Below, in pieces: positions 9,192 to 21,475 of a stretch of DNA of 64,000 nucleotides. Numbering within the stretch: the first letter of the stretch is position 1; every line of letters begins with the position of its first letter. Both the position numbers and the translations under genes were made by a program. The stretch covers positions 201,341-265,340 of the forward strand of contig CAWKDW010000006.1 in the NCBI GenBank assembly GCA_963848475.1. Reading direction: 5' to 3'. The stretch comes from Solirubrobacter sp963848475. GTDB taxonomy: Bacteria > Actinomycetota > Thermoleophilia > Solirubrobacterales > Solirubrobacteraceae. The notes under the pieces are model-generated. The model did not search any database. It was not told where the DNA came from and was given only the letters and a program-made list of their open reading frames with translations.

Positions 9192-10243
9192 CGCTTGAAA
9201 TCCGCGTCGGGAGCCAGCCGCAGCGCGAAGGCGGCGATCAGCTTCGCGGTGTTCTCGATGTCGTCGAGCTGCACCATCTCGACGGGCGAGTGCATGTAGC
9301 GCAGCGGGACGGAGACGACGCTGCTCGGGATGCCGCCACGCGCGATGTGGAAGGCGTCGGCGTCCGTGCCCGTGGCCCGCGCCGACGCGGTCACGGTGAA
9401 CGGGATCTCCTCGGCCTCGGCGACCTCGTGCAGCAGCTCGAAGATGACGGGGTCGAGCGTCGAGCCGCGCGTCAGCACCGGGCCGCTGCCGAACTTGTGG
9501 CGCCCGAGCTCCTGCTCGCTGATCCCCGGCTGGTCGGTCGCGAACGTCACGTCGACCGCGATCGCCACGTCGGGAGCGAGCGAGAACGCCGTCGTGCGGG
9601 CGCCGCCGAACGTGATCTCCTCCTGGGCGACGGCGAGCGCGTAGACGTCGCCGGCCGCGCCGCCGGCCTCGGCCACCAGGCGCGCGGCCTCGAGGGCAAC
9701 GTAACAGCCGATGCGGTTGTCCATCGAGCGCGAGACGAAGCGGTTGTTCGGGAACTCGACCGGCTCGGCGTCGATCACCGCGACGTCGCCGACACGCACG
9801 AGCGCCCGGGCCTCGTCGCCGCCGGCCGCGCCGATGTCGATGTGCAGGTCCTTGAGTTGCGGGACCCGCTTGCGATCCTCGTCCTTCATCAGGTGGATCG
9901 GCTTCTTGCCGACGACGCCCGGGACGCGACCGGAGCGCGTGGCGATCTCCAGCCGCTGACCGACGAGGATGATCGGATCCCAGCCACCGACGCCGGTGAA
10001 CCAGAGGAACCCGTCGTCGTCGATGTGGTGGACGATCAGGCCGATCTCGTCGATATGCCCGACGATCGCGACCGACCGGCCGTCGCCGGTTCCGGGGACG
10101 CGCGCGACGGTCGAGCCCACCGTGTCGTGGGTGACTTCGGCGAAGGCGGCGGCGGCCTCGCGGAACACGGCCGCGGGGGCCTGTTCGTAGCCCGAAGGCC
10201 CGGCCGCTGTCAAAAGCTTGTGAAGCGTTTCTGGCATCCCCAT
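9188..10243 (-). CDS. M42 family metallo-aminopeptidase (glutamyl aminopeptidase/endoglucanase type)
   Basis: 351 residues. M42 enzymes are cytosolic, tetrahedral, two-metal aminopeptidases. Visible ligands are the His of VGHIDEIG, the bridging Asp of SMDNRIG, the catalytic Glu pair of AQEEITFGG, the Asp of AVDVTFATDQPG and the His of RYMHSP, in family order. Start ATG at 10243 (MGMPETLHKLL) is preferred over far-upstream starts because the family begins at this point (L..LL.A.GPSGYE). It precedes the HAD gene with a 4-bp overlap. Confidence 0.9.
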   Translation of the reverse strand: MGMPETLHKLLTAAGPSGYEQAPAAVFREAAAAFAEVTHDTVGSTVARVPGTGDGRSVAIVGHIDEIGLIVHHIDDDGFLWFTGVGGWDPIILVGQRLEIATRSGRVPGVVGKKPIHLMKDEDRKRVPQLKDLHIDIGAAGGDEARALVRVGDVAVIDAEPVEFPNNRFVSRSMDNRIGCYVALEAARLVAEAGGAAGDVYALAVAQEEITFGGARTTAFSLAPDVAIAVDVTFATDQPGISEQELGRHKFGSGPVLTRGSTLDPVIFELLHEVAEAEEIPFTVTASARATGTDADAFHIARGGIPSSVVSVPLRYMHSPVEMVQLDDIENTAKLIAAFALRLAPDADFKR

Positions 10244-10337
10244 GGCGACGCAGGACTCTAGTGGGTCCGCCGTCAGCCGGGTTGGGGAGTGCTCCCCATG
10301 GAGACGGCGCCCACCGGCGCACATCCTGACCTGAGCC

Positions 10338-10670
10338 ATGACGCAGACCATCGTCCTCGCAGGCGTCGACGGGACCTCGACCGGCGCGTGGAACACGGCC
10401 CGCCGGGTCGCGGCTCCTGGCTGTGGCCGAGGGCTACGACGCCGAGCTGATCGTCGTGGGCAACGCGCGGTAAACGTTGGCGCAGCGTCGCTCGCCAGGT
10501 CGTCCGCCGGGCGAGTTGCCCGGTGATGATCGGCGGGCCCGCCGCCGATCCGGAGGCGCCCGCGGTCGAGGCGACAGCGTTCGATCGTGCACAGCTGCGC
10601 CGCTCGCCGGTCCCCGTGGTGGTCCTTCCACACGCTGATGGGGGTCGGCCCGGATCGCGAAACCGGCGGT
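10338..10670 (+). pseudogene. Universal stress protein (UspA) remnant
   Basis: Pieces of a Usp protein survive in different frames. They are the N-terminal strand and helix MTQTIVLAGVDGTSTGAWNT (10338-), the AEGYDAELIVVGNAR stretch (about 10425-10475), the helix-strand RSVARQVVRRASCPVMIG (about 10485-10535), and a second C-terminal strand RSPVPVVVLPHADGG (about 10600-10645). The order is right for one or two Usp domains, but most of the ATP-binding core has been deleted and frame shifts separate the pieces. Confidence 0.6.
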
Positions 10671-10689
10671 TGCCACCACACTGGAGGGC

Positions 10690-11492
10690 ATGTCGCTCTT
10701 CTGGCGTGTGGTGGCGATCAACGCCGCCGTGGTGATCGCCGCCGTGCTGGTGCTGATCCTCAGCCCGGCGCGGGTGAGCGCGGCCCCGACGGCGGCGGAG
10801 ATCGAGGTGCTGATCGGCGGCACGCTGCTGGTGATCGCCCTCAACGTCGTGCTGCTACGCCGCGTCTTCGGTCCGCTCGAGCGGTTGACCGGCACGATGC
10901 GCCAGGTCGACCCGCATGATCCGGGTCGCCGTGTGGTGCTCACGAAGCCGGTCGCCGAGGTGGCCGAGCTGGCGCGGGCCTTCAACGACATGCTCGACCG
11001 CGTCGAGGACGAGCGCCGCAGCAGCGCCCGCCGCGCACTCGCGGCCCAGGAGGGCGAACGCCTGCGCGTCGCCCGCGAGCTTCACGACGAAGTCGGCCAG
11101 ACGCTGACCGGCGTCGTCCTTGCCCTGGCGGACTCCGGCCAGGACCGCTCGACGAGCTGGGCCTGCGCAGCGCGCTGACCACGCTCGCGACGAGCTTCGG
11201 CGGCCGTACCGGCCTGCGCGTTCGCCACACGCTCGATCCCGAGCTGCCCCGCCGCGGAGCCCGGAGCAGGACCTCGCGATCTCTCGCGGCCCGAGCACCC
11301 GCTCACCCCGCGCGAGCTCGAAGTCGTCAAGCTGGTCGCCGAGGCGCACACGACCGAGCAGATCGCGGAGCTGTTGACGATCAGCCCGCGCACCGTCGAG
11401 CGCCATCGCGAGAACATCCTCGCCAAGCTCGGGATGCGCGACCGGGTGGAGCTCACACGCTGGGCGATCCGCCACGGGCTCGTGGAAGCTTG
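10690..11492 (+). pseudogene. Histidine kinase 5' part joined to LuxR/NarL response-regulator 3' end (deletion remnant)
   Basis: The first open frame (10690-11178) encodes two membrane helices, a HAMP segment (FGPLERLTGTM) and the HisKA_3 phosphoacceptor RELHDEVGQTLTGVV. It then runs out of frame; the next piece, LDELGLRSALTTLA, is still kinase. From about 11270 another frame gives a complete LuxR helix-turn-helix, LTPRELEVVKLVAEA...ISPRTVERHRENILAKLG, ending at 11492. The kinase ATPase domain and the receiver domain are both absent. The simplest reading is an adjacent NarX/NarL-type pair that lost about 1 kb across its junction. Being next to the Usp remnant, this looks like one decaying block. 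Confidence 0.65.
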
Positions 11493-11530
11493 AGGCGTCC
11501 TCTCATCCAAGCGTCCTACGGTGTGTCGGC

Positions 11531-13150
11531 GTGGCACTCGGATTCGCGCCGGCGCCGCCAGCTCGTAAGCCGCGCCCGGCGCACCGGCGCCGCCGGCCGC
11601 TGTTCCTGCTCGGCGGCATTGTGGTCCTCGCGGCCGTGTTCGTCACGGCCGCACTGCAGTGGTCGGGCGCCACGCTCACCGGCGATCCGGCGGCGCTCGC
11701 ACGGGTTGAGATCGGACCGTTCGGCGGCACGTTGCAGCGGGCGACCGCAGCCGATTCCGAAGGGCGGGTGATCAGGCTCGCCAACGCGGACGGACGCCTG
11801 ACGCCGGCGAAGCCGATCGCACCCGGGGCGAAGGTGACGATCGACGTGACCACGCGCCGCCCGGGCTGGAACGCGTGGCTCGTCGGCACGACGGCGCAGC
11901 GGCGCATCACGGTCACCGCGCCGTTCGCCAAGGTGACCTCGGAGTGGGTCACCAAACCCGCCGGCGAGGCGGTCCCCGTGGCCTTCAGCGAGCCGATCGC
12001 CCGCGTCGTGTACGCGGGTCACGCGGCGCGCGGGACGGGACGCTCGCTCGCGATCCCCGCACGAGCGCGTGCCGGGACGGTGCGCGTGGCGGTCGCCGCC
12101 CGGCCCTGGGAGCGCGTCGGGCCCGCCGTCACGGTCCACTACTTCCCACTCGCCAAGCGCCCGGTCGCGCTCGCCAGTCCGGCGCCGGGCGGCAAGCTCG
12201 ATCCCGGCGATCAGCTGCGCCTGACGCTCTCGGAGCCGGTCGAGCAGGTGCTCGGGGACGCCCGTCCGAAGCTCTCGCCGAACGTCCCCGGACACTGGAC
12301 GCGCCCCAACGCCCACACGCTCGTCTTCACGCCCTCGGGCACCGGCCCGGCGCTCGGCAGCGACCTCAAGCTCACGCTCCCGCACACCGTCGCGGCGGCC
12401 GATGCGATCGGCCGTGGCGTCAAGACCACGCGCGAGCTGACCTGGAAGGTCCCCCAGGCTTCACCGCTGCGGCTGATCCAGCTGCTCGCCGACGGCGGCT
12501 ACCTGCCGCTGGAGTTCAAGGGCGCCAAGGTGGAGCACACCGCTGCCGCGCAGGCCACCGCGGCGACCGATCCGCCGGAGGGCGGCTTCGAGTGGCGCTA
12601 CGCGAACACGCCGAAGGAGCTCGTGCGCCAGTGGAAGCCCGAGGTCGGCAACGTGATCGTCCGCGGCGCGCTGATGATGTTCCAGGACGAGCACGAGCTC
12701 ACCGTCGACGGGCTTCCCGGCCCCGACGTCTGGAAGGCGCTGCTGGCCGACGCGGTCGACGGCAAGCGTCGCGGCGCGGGCTACAGCTACGTCTACGTCC
12801 ACCGCGAAAGCCGCCCCCAGAAGCTGACCCTCTGGCACAACGGCAAGACGATCTTCACCTCGCCGGGCAACACCGGCATCCCGGCCGCGCCGACCGAGCT
12901 CGGGACGTTCCCGGTGTTCGAGCACCTCGCCGAGACGACGATGAGCGGCACCAACCCGGACGGCTCGCACTACACCGACCCGGGGATCAAGTGGGTCAGC
13001 TACTTCAACGGCGGCGACGCCCTGCACGCCTTCGACCGCGCCTCCTTCGGCACTCCGCAGAGCGTCGGCTGCGTCGAGCTCCCGCTCGCGTCGGCGGCCA
13101 AGGTCTGGCCCTACACGCCGATCGGCACGCTCGTCACGATCGAGAAATAG
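11531..13150 (+). CDS. L,D-transpeptidase (YkuD) with Ig-like domains and peptidoglycan-binding segment
   Basis: 539 residues. There is one N-terminal membrane helix at about 24-44 after a Pro/Arg-rich cytoplasmic tail, then two Ig-like beta domains (about 60-320). A peptidoglycan-binding-like segment RGALMMFQDEHELTVDGLPG follows, and the YkuD catalytic domain is C-terminal, with His in ALHAFD and the nucleophile Cys514 in SVGCVELP. Such enzymes make 3-3 cross-links in peptidoglycan on the outer face of the membrane, as in mycobacterial Ldt proteins. The start ATG is not certain; a GTG slightly upstream would change only the cytoplasmic tail. Confidence 0.88.
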   Translation: MALGFAPAPPARKPRPAHRRRRPLFLLGGIVVLAAVFVTAALQWSGATLTGDPAALARVEIGPFGGTLQRATAADSEGRVIRLANADGRLTPAKPIAPGAKVTIDVTTRRPGWNAWLVGTTAQRRITVTAPFAKVTSEWVTKPAGEAVPVAFSEPIARVVYAGHAARGTGRSLAIPARARAGTVRVAVAARPWERVGPAVTVHYFPLAKRPVALASPAPGGKLDPGDQLRLTLSEPVEQVLGDARPKLSPNVPGHWTRPNAHTLVFTPSGTGPALGSDLKLTLPHTVAAADAIGRGVKTTRELTWKVPQASPLRLIQLLADGGYLPLEFKGAKVEHTAAAQATAATDPPEGGFEWRYANTPKELVRQWKPEVGNVIVRGALMMFQDEHELTVDGLPGPDVWKALLADAVDGKRRGAGYSYVYVHRESRPQKLTLWHNGKTIFTSPGNTGIPAAPTELGTFPVFEHLAETTMSGTNPDGSHYTDPGIKWVSYFNGGDALHAFDRASFGTPQSVGCVELPLASAAKVWPYTPIGTLVTIEK

Positions 13151-13257
13151 CGTCGCCGCGCGGACAACACTCCGCTGTCACTGACCTAACCGGCGCCCTG
13201 GACTAAAGGCGAGCGGTCGTGGTCCAAGCGGTTGGCAGGTGGTTTGATGGGTCATAG

Positions 13258-15610
13258 ATGAACGGTTCTCTGTCTGCCCTGCCGGGTCACGCCCTGCGCG
13301 CGCTGCTGGTTATCGCGCTCACACTTCTGCTCGCCCCCATCAGCACCGCGTCGGCGGGAGATTGGACGGTCGGCGAGATCACCGGACCCGCGGGCACCAC
13401 GCGGATCATCCCGGCGTCCGTGAACGCGGGCGGCGTCGTCGTCGGCACCGCGCGCTTCGCGGGCCGCAGTGACGACACGGCGTTCCGCTGGGAGGACGGG
13501 ACGATGATCGAGCTCGCGCTGCCGGCCGGCATGACGTACAGCCGCGCGAAGGACATCAACGACGCGGGCGTGATCGTCGGCTGGGGGGGCATGTACCACG
13601 ACTGCTGCGCCACCTCCTACAACGCCATCGTGTGGCAGGCGACGGCTGCGACGAGCAGCTTCTCGCTGCCCGACTTCAACTTCTACACCGGACCGTTCAC
13701 CACCACCGGAGCCGAGAAGACCTACGGCTCCAACGCGTCCAGCATCAACGAGAAGGGCGAGATCGCCGGGCGCGCGGGTTACAAATGGGAAGACTCCGGG
13801 GTCCGGCGCAACTACATGCCGGCCACCACCACCGGCGGCGGCTGGTCGCGGCTGCCGCTCCCCGACACGCAGTCCACGACCTACGCCGGCACCACGCAGA
13901 GCATCAACGAGAACGGCGTGATCCTCGGCACCGGGGGCCCCGGTGGCGACCGCGCCCGCCTGTGGAACGCCCCCGCGCCGTACCCGATCGAGATCCTCGC
14001 CGGCGACCAGGGCCTCAACAACCTCAACCACGTCGCCGGCTCGACCGTGAGCTCCAACGCGCACCGCGCGCGGCTATGGGACGGGACCGGCTACGTCGAG
14101 ATCGGCGCCAACCAGCCGCAATCGATGGCCAACGCGGTCAACGACTCCGACTGGGCCGTCGGGCGCGCGGGGACCGAGAGCTACCAGAACGTCCTGACCG
14201 CCGGCGACGCGTGGCTCTGGCGTCCCGACGAGGCCGCGTCCCCGCTGTACGCGCTCGCCGGAACCGGCTGGTCGATGTACAGCGCGATGGACATCAACGA
14301 GGACGGGATGATCGTCGGCACCGGCAAGCACGGCGGCAAGGCGGTCGGCTTCTGGATGGCACCGGCGTCGATCGCCCACAAGCTCTCCGGCAAGGTCTAT
14401 GGAGCGGGCGGCAACCCGGCCGCGGGTGTCGGACTGCGCATCCTCAACGCCGCGCAGCAGCAGGTCGCCGCTCCGGTCACCGGCGCGGACGGCTCCTACG
14501 AGGTCACGCTCCCGCGCGCGTCCTACGCGATCACCGCGCTGCCCGACGGGTCCTACCTGCCCGACGGGCTCGCGGGCTGCACGATCGTCGGATCGACCTG
14601 CCAGCTGAGCCTGGCCCGCAACCGCACGGTCGACTTCTACGGGACGGCGATCGTCGTGCCCGTGCTGCCGCCGGCCGTGGCGCCGCCCGCGCCCGCCGAC
14701 ACGACGGGTCCGACGGTCAAGACCCCGAAGTCCAAGAAGAGCGTCTCGGCCAGTTCGGCGGGCGTCGTCAGCTTCAAGCTCGGCCCGTTCAGCGAGCCCG
14801 TCAAGGGCACGGTCTCGCTGCGCAGCGCCGCGAAGGTCAAGGCCTCCGCGAAGGCCCGTTACGTGACCCTCGGCAAGCGCTCCTTCAAAGCCCAGAGCGG
14901 CAAGACCGTGACCGTCAAGGTCAAGCTGACCAGCAAGGCGCGCAAGCTGCTCAAGAAGAGCCGCAAGCTCAAGACGAGGGTCACGATCACCGCGCGGGAC
15001 GCGCTCGGCAACAAGACCGTGAAGTCGCTGACCGTCACCGTCAAGCCCGCGAAGAAGAAGGCCAAGAAGAAGAAGGCCAAGGCGAGCGTGAACGCCACCG
15101 CCGCCTCCGCCGGCGCGCAGACGATCAGCTGCAAGCGCCTGCAGAAGCAGGTCAAGAAGTCCAAGGGCTCGGCGAAGCGCAAGGCCAAGCGGGCGCTGAA
15201 GTACTGCACCGATCAGAACAAGGCCAATAAGAAGGCCTTCGCCCTCGTCCGCGACACCACCTGGATCGGCACGCGCGCGAGCGGCCGCTACGAGGAGTGG
15301 ACGTTCTGCGCCAACGGCTCCTACACGCTGCGCAGCACAGGACCGCATCGACACCGGCATCTCCACCGGCACCAGCTACAAGGTCGCCGACGCGCGCTTC
15401 TCCGGCCGCAACTTCACCGCCCAGATCGTCGACAAGGCGGAGAGCACGGCCATGGCGGTCGGGCGCACGGGCACGCAGTTCCAGGTCGGCACCGCCCGGA
15501 GCTTCGGTGAGGTCGAGGAGTCTCGGTCCGGCGACGCGCATCGGCGGCCGCCTGCTGAAGCCCAGCGCGCCGCCGGCCCGACCGGGCCGGCGGCAGCGCG
15601 AAGGACCGGG

Positions 15611-15614
<4 letters not shown>
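13258..15614 (+). CDS. Secreted HAF-repeat protein with carboxypeptidase-regulatory-like and Lys-rich domains (frame-interrupted)
   Basis: A signal peptide (LLVIALTLLLAPISTASA) is followed by about 350 residues of HAF-type repeats with recurring DINDAGVIVG, SINEKGEIAG, SINENGVILG and DINEDGMIVG units, typical of extracellular proteins. Next come a carboxypeptidase-regulatory-like beta domain (KLSGKVYGAGGNPAAGV), an Ig-like domain, and a Lys/Ala-rich linker. The reading frame breaks at about 15341: the continuing sequence (DRIDTGISTGTSYKVADARF...) is in the next frame. A second shift near 15530 is likely, so the true end lies between about 15510 and 15614. The gene converges on acnA. No enzymatic motif is visible. 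Confidence 0.65.
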
Positions 15615-18389
<2,775 letters not shown>

Positions 18390-18491
18390 TGATTTTCAGC
18401 TCCGGTGACGGAGGATTAAGTGCCTCTGAGCCTACCCCTGAAGCGCTTTCACTGAGCCCACGACCGCATCGACGTCGCATAGGATCGGCCG

Positions 18492-20003
18492 GTGAGCCGC
18501 CTGATCCGCATCGCGATCGGCTTCGCCCTGTTCGCGGGCGGGCTGACGTTCCTCGCCTACGGCATCGCCCAGGCGGTCGAGAACGGCAACTGCGGGACCG
18601 ACAAATACGGGCGCACCGTCGGCCCGCCGTGCCCGACCGGATTCGGCCCGATGATCGGACTGATGGTGCTCGGCGCGTTCGTCGCGCTCGGGGGCGCGGC
18701 GCTCACTTCACGCCGGGGAAGCCAGCCGGGGATGGCGGTTTTCGGCGCCATGCTGCGCTTCTTCGGCGCGACCGCCGTCGCGGCGATCGGCGCGGCGGTG
18801 CTGGGGATCGTCGACGTGCATCCCGACGACACGCGCCCGGGGGTCGAGATCGTCTGGCTCGTGTCGGGATCGGTGCTCCTGGTCTCGCTCCCGGGCCTGC
18901 TGCGCGGCGACGGCCGCAAGCGCGACGCCGGGCTCGGCAAGCCGACGGCCTTCGACGAGCAGAGCGCAGCAGATCTTTGGGGAGCGCTAGTGCGAGCGCT
19001 CGCCGTCCTGATCGCCATCGTCGCCACCTTCGCCGGCTCGGTCGGCGCGTTCGCGGCGATCCAGGCCGTCGGCCCGAAGGACCAGTCCGGCGACTATGGC
19101 TACGGCGACGCCGCCACGGTCCCACCCGGCGGCGGCACGCTGCTCGAGACGCGCAACTTCGTCCGCGTCGTGGCGGCGCTGCAGCGCGAGTTCGGCAGCG
19201 ACGGTGCGCTGCAGTCGCTCGACGTCGAGCCGACGAACGCCAGGGCGATCGGGCGATCGGGTCCGCTCATGCGCTACGTCGACATCGACGCCTCGGGCCG
19301 CTCGCAAGCTCGCGACGGCGACCCCGCGACGCCCGCCGCGCTGGTCCCTGTCGACCGGATCGACGCGGGCGCGATCGACCGCATCGTCACCGCCGCGAGC
19401 GGCGAGACCAATGCGCCGATCGAGAGCCTCTCGCTGTCGGGCACGCGCGACTGGAACATCCGGATGACCGGCGGCGAGCCGGACCAGTTCGTCGCCAACC
19501 TCGACGGCGGCGGCCTACGACTCCCCGGCGAGGCGAACCCGGAGCCGGTCGGCGCCGGTCCCGACTCGCTGCTGCGCACGGCCAACCTCAAGCGCGTGCT
19601 CGACGCGGCGCGCGCACAGACGTCCGGCAAGGCGCGCGTCTCGGGGATGGACGTCCGCCCGGACAGCGTCGCGCTCACGATCCAGAACGGATCGCGCACC
19701 CTCAGCCTGCGCTATGGCTACGACGCCCAGCTCACGTCGCGCGACATCAGCCCGAGCCGCGGCGCGAGCGGGGAGACGATCGCGCTCGACGACATCGATC
19801 CGGCCGGCCCCGAGCGGCTGGCGAAGGCCTCGCGGCGCGCGGGCTCGAAGGGCCTGCGTGACGCCCAGTACGTGCTGCTGAACGGCACGGCACGCGGCGA
19901 AGGCGAACCCGGCCTGCTGCTCTACCTCCCGTCCGGCAGCGACCCGCCGTACGTCGTCGGCGACCTCCACGGCCGCCGGCTCTCGTGGCCGGGACGCGGC
20001 TGA
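18492..20003 (+). CDS. Multi-pass membrane protein with large C-terminal extracytoplasmic domain, unknown function
   Basis: 503 residues from a GTG start. Hydrophobic helices lie near residues 5-27, 53-72, 85-108, 118-138 and 166-192. A GNCGTDKYGRTVGPPCPTG loop with two cysteines lies after the first helix. The last about 300 residues are soluble, rich in Asp/Arg/Ser, with no recognisable motif. It is divergent from acnA (102 bp between starts) and convergent with the putative anti-sigma gene. I do not recognise the family. Confidence 0.7.
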   Translation: MSRLIRIAIGFALFAGGLTFLAYGIAQAVENGNCGTDKYGRTVGPPCPTGFGPMIGLMVLGAFVALGGAALTSRRGSQPGMAVFGAMLRFFGATAVAAIGAAVLGIVDVHPDDTRPGVEIVWLVSGSVLLVSLPGLLRGDGRKRDAGLGKPTAFDEQSAADLWGALVRALAVLIAIVATFAGSVGAFAAIQAVGPKDQSGDYGYGDAATVPPGGGTLLETRNFVRVVAALQREFGSDGALQSLDVEPTNARAIGRSGPLMRYVDIDASGRSQARDGDPATPAALVPVDRIDAGAIDRIVTAASGETNAPIESLSLSGTRDWNIRMTGGEPDQFVANLDGGGLRLPGEANPEPVGAGPDSLLRTANLKRVLDAARAQTSGKARVSGMDVRPDSVALTIQNGSRTLSLRYGYDAQLTSRDISPSRGASGETIALDDIDPAGPERLAKASRRAGSKGLRDAQYVLLNGTARGEGEPGLLLYLPSGSDPPYVVGDLHGRRLSWPGRG

Positions 20004-20004
20004 C

Positions 20005-20649
20005 TCACATCCGCGAGCACGCGCCGGCGACGGTCGCCGAGACCGCGGCGGCATTCCCGGCGGCAGCCTTCTCGGCCAGTTCTCGCCGCGGGCCGGCCTG
20101 GGCGCGCTGCGACGGCCACGCGGCGACGTCGGCGAGCACGGTCGCGGCCGCGCGCCGCTGCGCGGGCAGACCTTCGCCGGCCAGCCAGTAGCGCATCCAG
20201 AGGCACGCGGCGCGGAACTCGACGAGGCCCTGGACGTCATTGCGGTAGTTGATGCCTTCCATGTCGTGCGGATCGGCCGAGGTCCCCGCCCAGTCGAACG
20301 CGTCGCGCCCGCTCGGCGGGTACGGGGTCCGGCGCTCGTACTCGGCGGCGACCGCGGGCAGTTCGGCATGCGGGACGGGCCGGTCGACGTCCGGCCGCAG
20401 CGGCTGCGTCGCCGGCGCGAGCGTGAGCGCGTGCGAGAGCGCCAAGGTCTCCGCCGGGACACCCGGCGCCTGGGCCGGGCCGGCCTCGGGCGACGGGCCG
20501 GAACGCGGCAACACCGCCAGAGCGACCGCACAGGCCAGCGCGAGCGCGACGGCGGGGACAAGCGGGCGCCACGACCGGTGCCGGCGCGGGCCGTAGTGAC
20601 GGTGCGCAGCCGCGTCGAGGGCCGCCTCGAGCTCCGGGAACGTCGTCAT
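20005..20649 (-). CDS. Putative anti-sigma factor/membrane-anchored partner of the adjacent ECF sigma factor
   Basis: 214 residues. A short basic cytoplasmic N-terminus (MTTFPELEAALDAAAHRHYG...) precedes one membrane helix (about 28-48, VPAVALALACAVALAVLP); the rest is an extracytoplasmic domain with a Trp- and Tyr-rich centre and two cysteines. The zinc-binding HxxxCxxC of classic ZAS anti-sigma factors is absent. The role is inferred from the 4-bp ATGA overlap with the sigma gene and the single-pass topology. Confidence 0.55.
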   Translation of the reverse strand: MTTFPELEAALDAAAHRHYGPRRHRSWRPLVPAVALALACAVALAVLPRSGPSPEAGPAQAPGVPAETLALSHALTLAPATQPLRPDVDRPVPHAELPAVAAEYERRTPYPPSGRDAFDWAGTSADPHDMEGINYRNDVQGLVEFRAACLWMRYWLAGEGLPAQRRAAATVLADVAAWPSQRAQAGPRRELAEKAAAGNAAAVSATVAGACSRM

Positions 20650-21212
20650 GACCCACCCTTCGCGAACCCGCGCAGCGTCAGGAGCCCGCGGCTGACGCGC
20701 TTGCGTACGACGGCCTCGGAGACCCGCACCGAAGCGGCGATGTCCTTATAGGAACGCTGGTCGAGCACGCGGGCCCGCACCGCGTCGGCCTGGTCAGGCG
20801 GGAGCCGCTCCAGCAGTTCGAGCGCGCGCGCTTCCGCCCCGAGCGCCTCGATCCGCTCGACGAGGTCGTCGTCGACCTCCAACCGCGGCAGGGCGAGCTT
20901 GCGGCGCGCGCGGTCCTCGACCCGGCCCTGCTCGATCGAGCGCATCAGGCGATGGCGGGCGATGCCGTAGAGCCACGCGAGGCCCTCCCCGCGATCGGAG
21001 CGGTACCGGCGAGCGCCCAGCAGCGCGGCGGCGAACGTCTCCGCGGTCAGATCGGCGGCGAGCTCCGCGTCGCCGCTGCGACGCATGAAATATCCGAGCA
21101 CCGCGCCTTCGTGGCGGCGATAGAAGACGGCGAACGCGGCGGGCGTCGTCGGCGTGCTCGCCAGCAACTGCTCGTCGGGCCAATCGTCCATGGTCGGCTT
21201 ACCGTTCGCCAT
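20646..21212 (-). CDS. ECF-type RNA polymerase sigma factor
   Basis: 188 residues. Region 2 is seen as FYRRHEGAVLGYFMRRSGDAELAADLTAETFAAAL with LAWLYGIARHRL, and region 4 as LPPDQADAVRARVLDQRSYKDIAASVRVSEAVVRKRVSRGL. Sigma factors of this group redirect RNA polymerase to a small regulon, often their own operon. It is the first gene of a two-gene operon with the putative anti-sigma protein. The ATG start at 21212 is preferred because the protein then begins close to region 2; an internal Met at residue 8 is an alternative. Confidence 0.9.
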   Translation of the reverse strand: MANGKPTMDDWPDEQLLASTPTTPAAFAVFYRRHEGAVLGYFMRRSGDAELAADLTAETFAAALLGARRYRSDRGEGLAWLYGIARHRLMRSIEQGRVEDRARRKLALPRLEVDDDLVERIEALGAEARALELLERLPPDQADAVRARVLDQRSYKDIAASVRVSEAVVRKRVSRGLLTLRGFAKGGS

Positions 21213-21364
21213 CGGTGTCTGTGACCAAAGAGCCCGATCGGCGACGCGCTGTGACCTCGATTCGTTAACACATTGAGGTAGTGTCAGAGGCAGGCATGGA
21301 GCTGCGCGTCATGGCGCCACAGGACCAGTCCGGCTCGCGCGAGCGCTGCTCAACATGCCTGCAG

Positions 21365-21386
21365 GCCTCGGAGCTCGCTCCGAGGC
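21365..21386. promoter_or_regulatory. Hairpin in the leader of the baeRF-like gene
   Basis: Perfect 8-bp inverted repeat GCCTCGGA / TCCGAGGC with a 6-nt loop, 90 bp upstream of the next start. The 263 bp between the divergent sigma gene and baeRF-like gene otherwise hold a lower-GC stretch at 21250-21290 that may contain promoters for both. No known riboswitch is recognised. Confidence 0.35.
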
Positions 21387-21475
21387 GAAGCCGACGATCG
21401 GCGGCACTCCAAACGCGCGAACGCGTGCTCACGCCTCGCGGTTCGGCCGCCGGAAACGTGGGGTAGGCGCGCACT

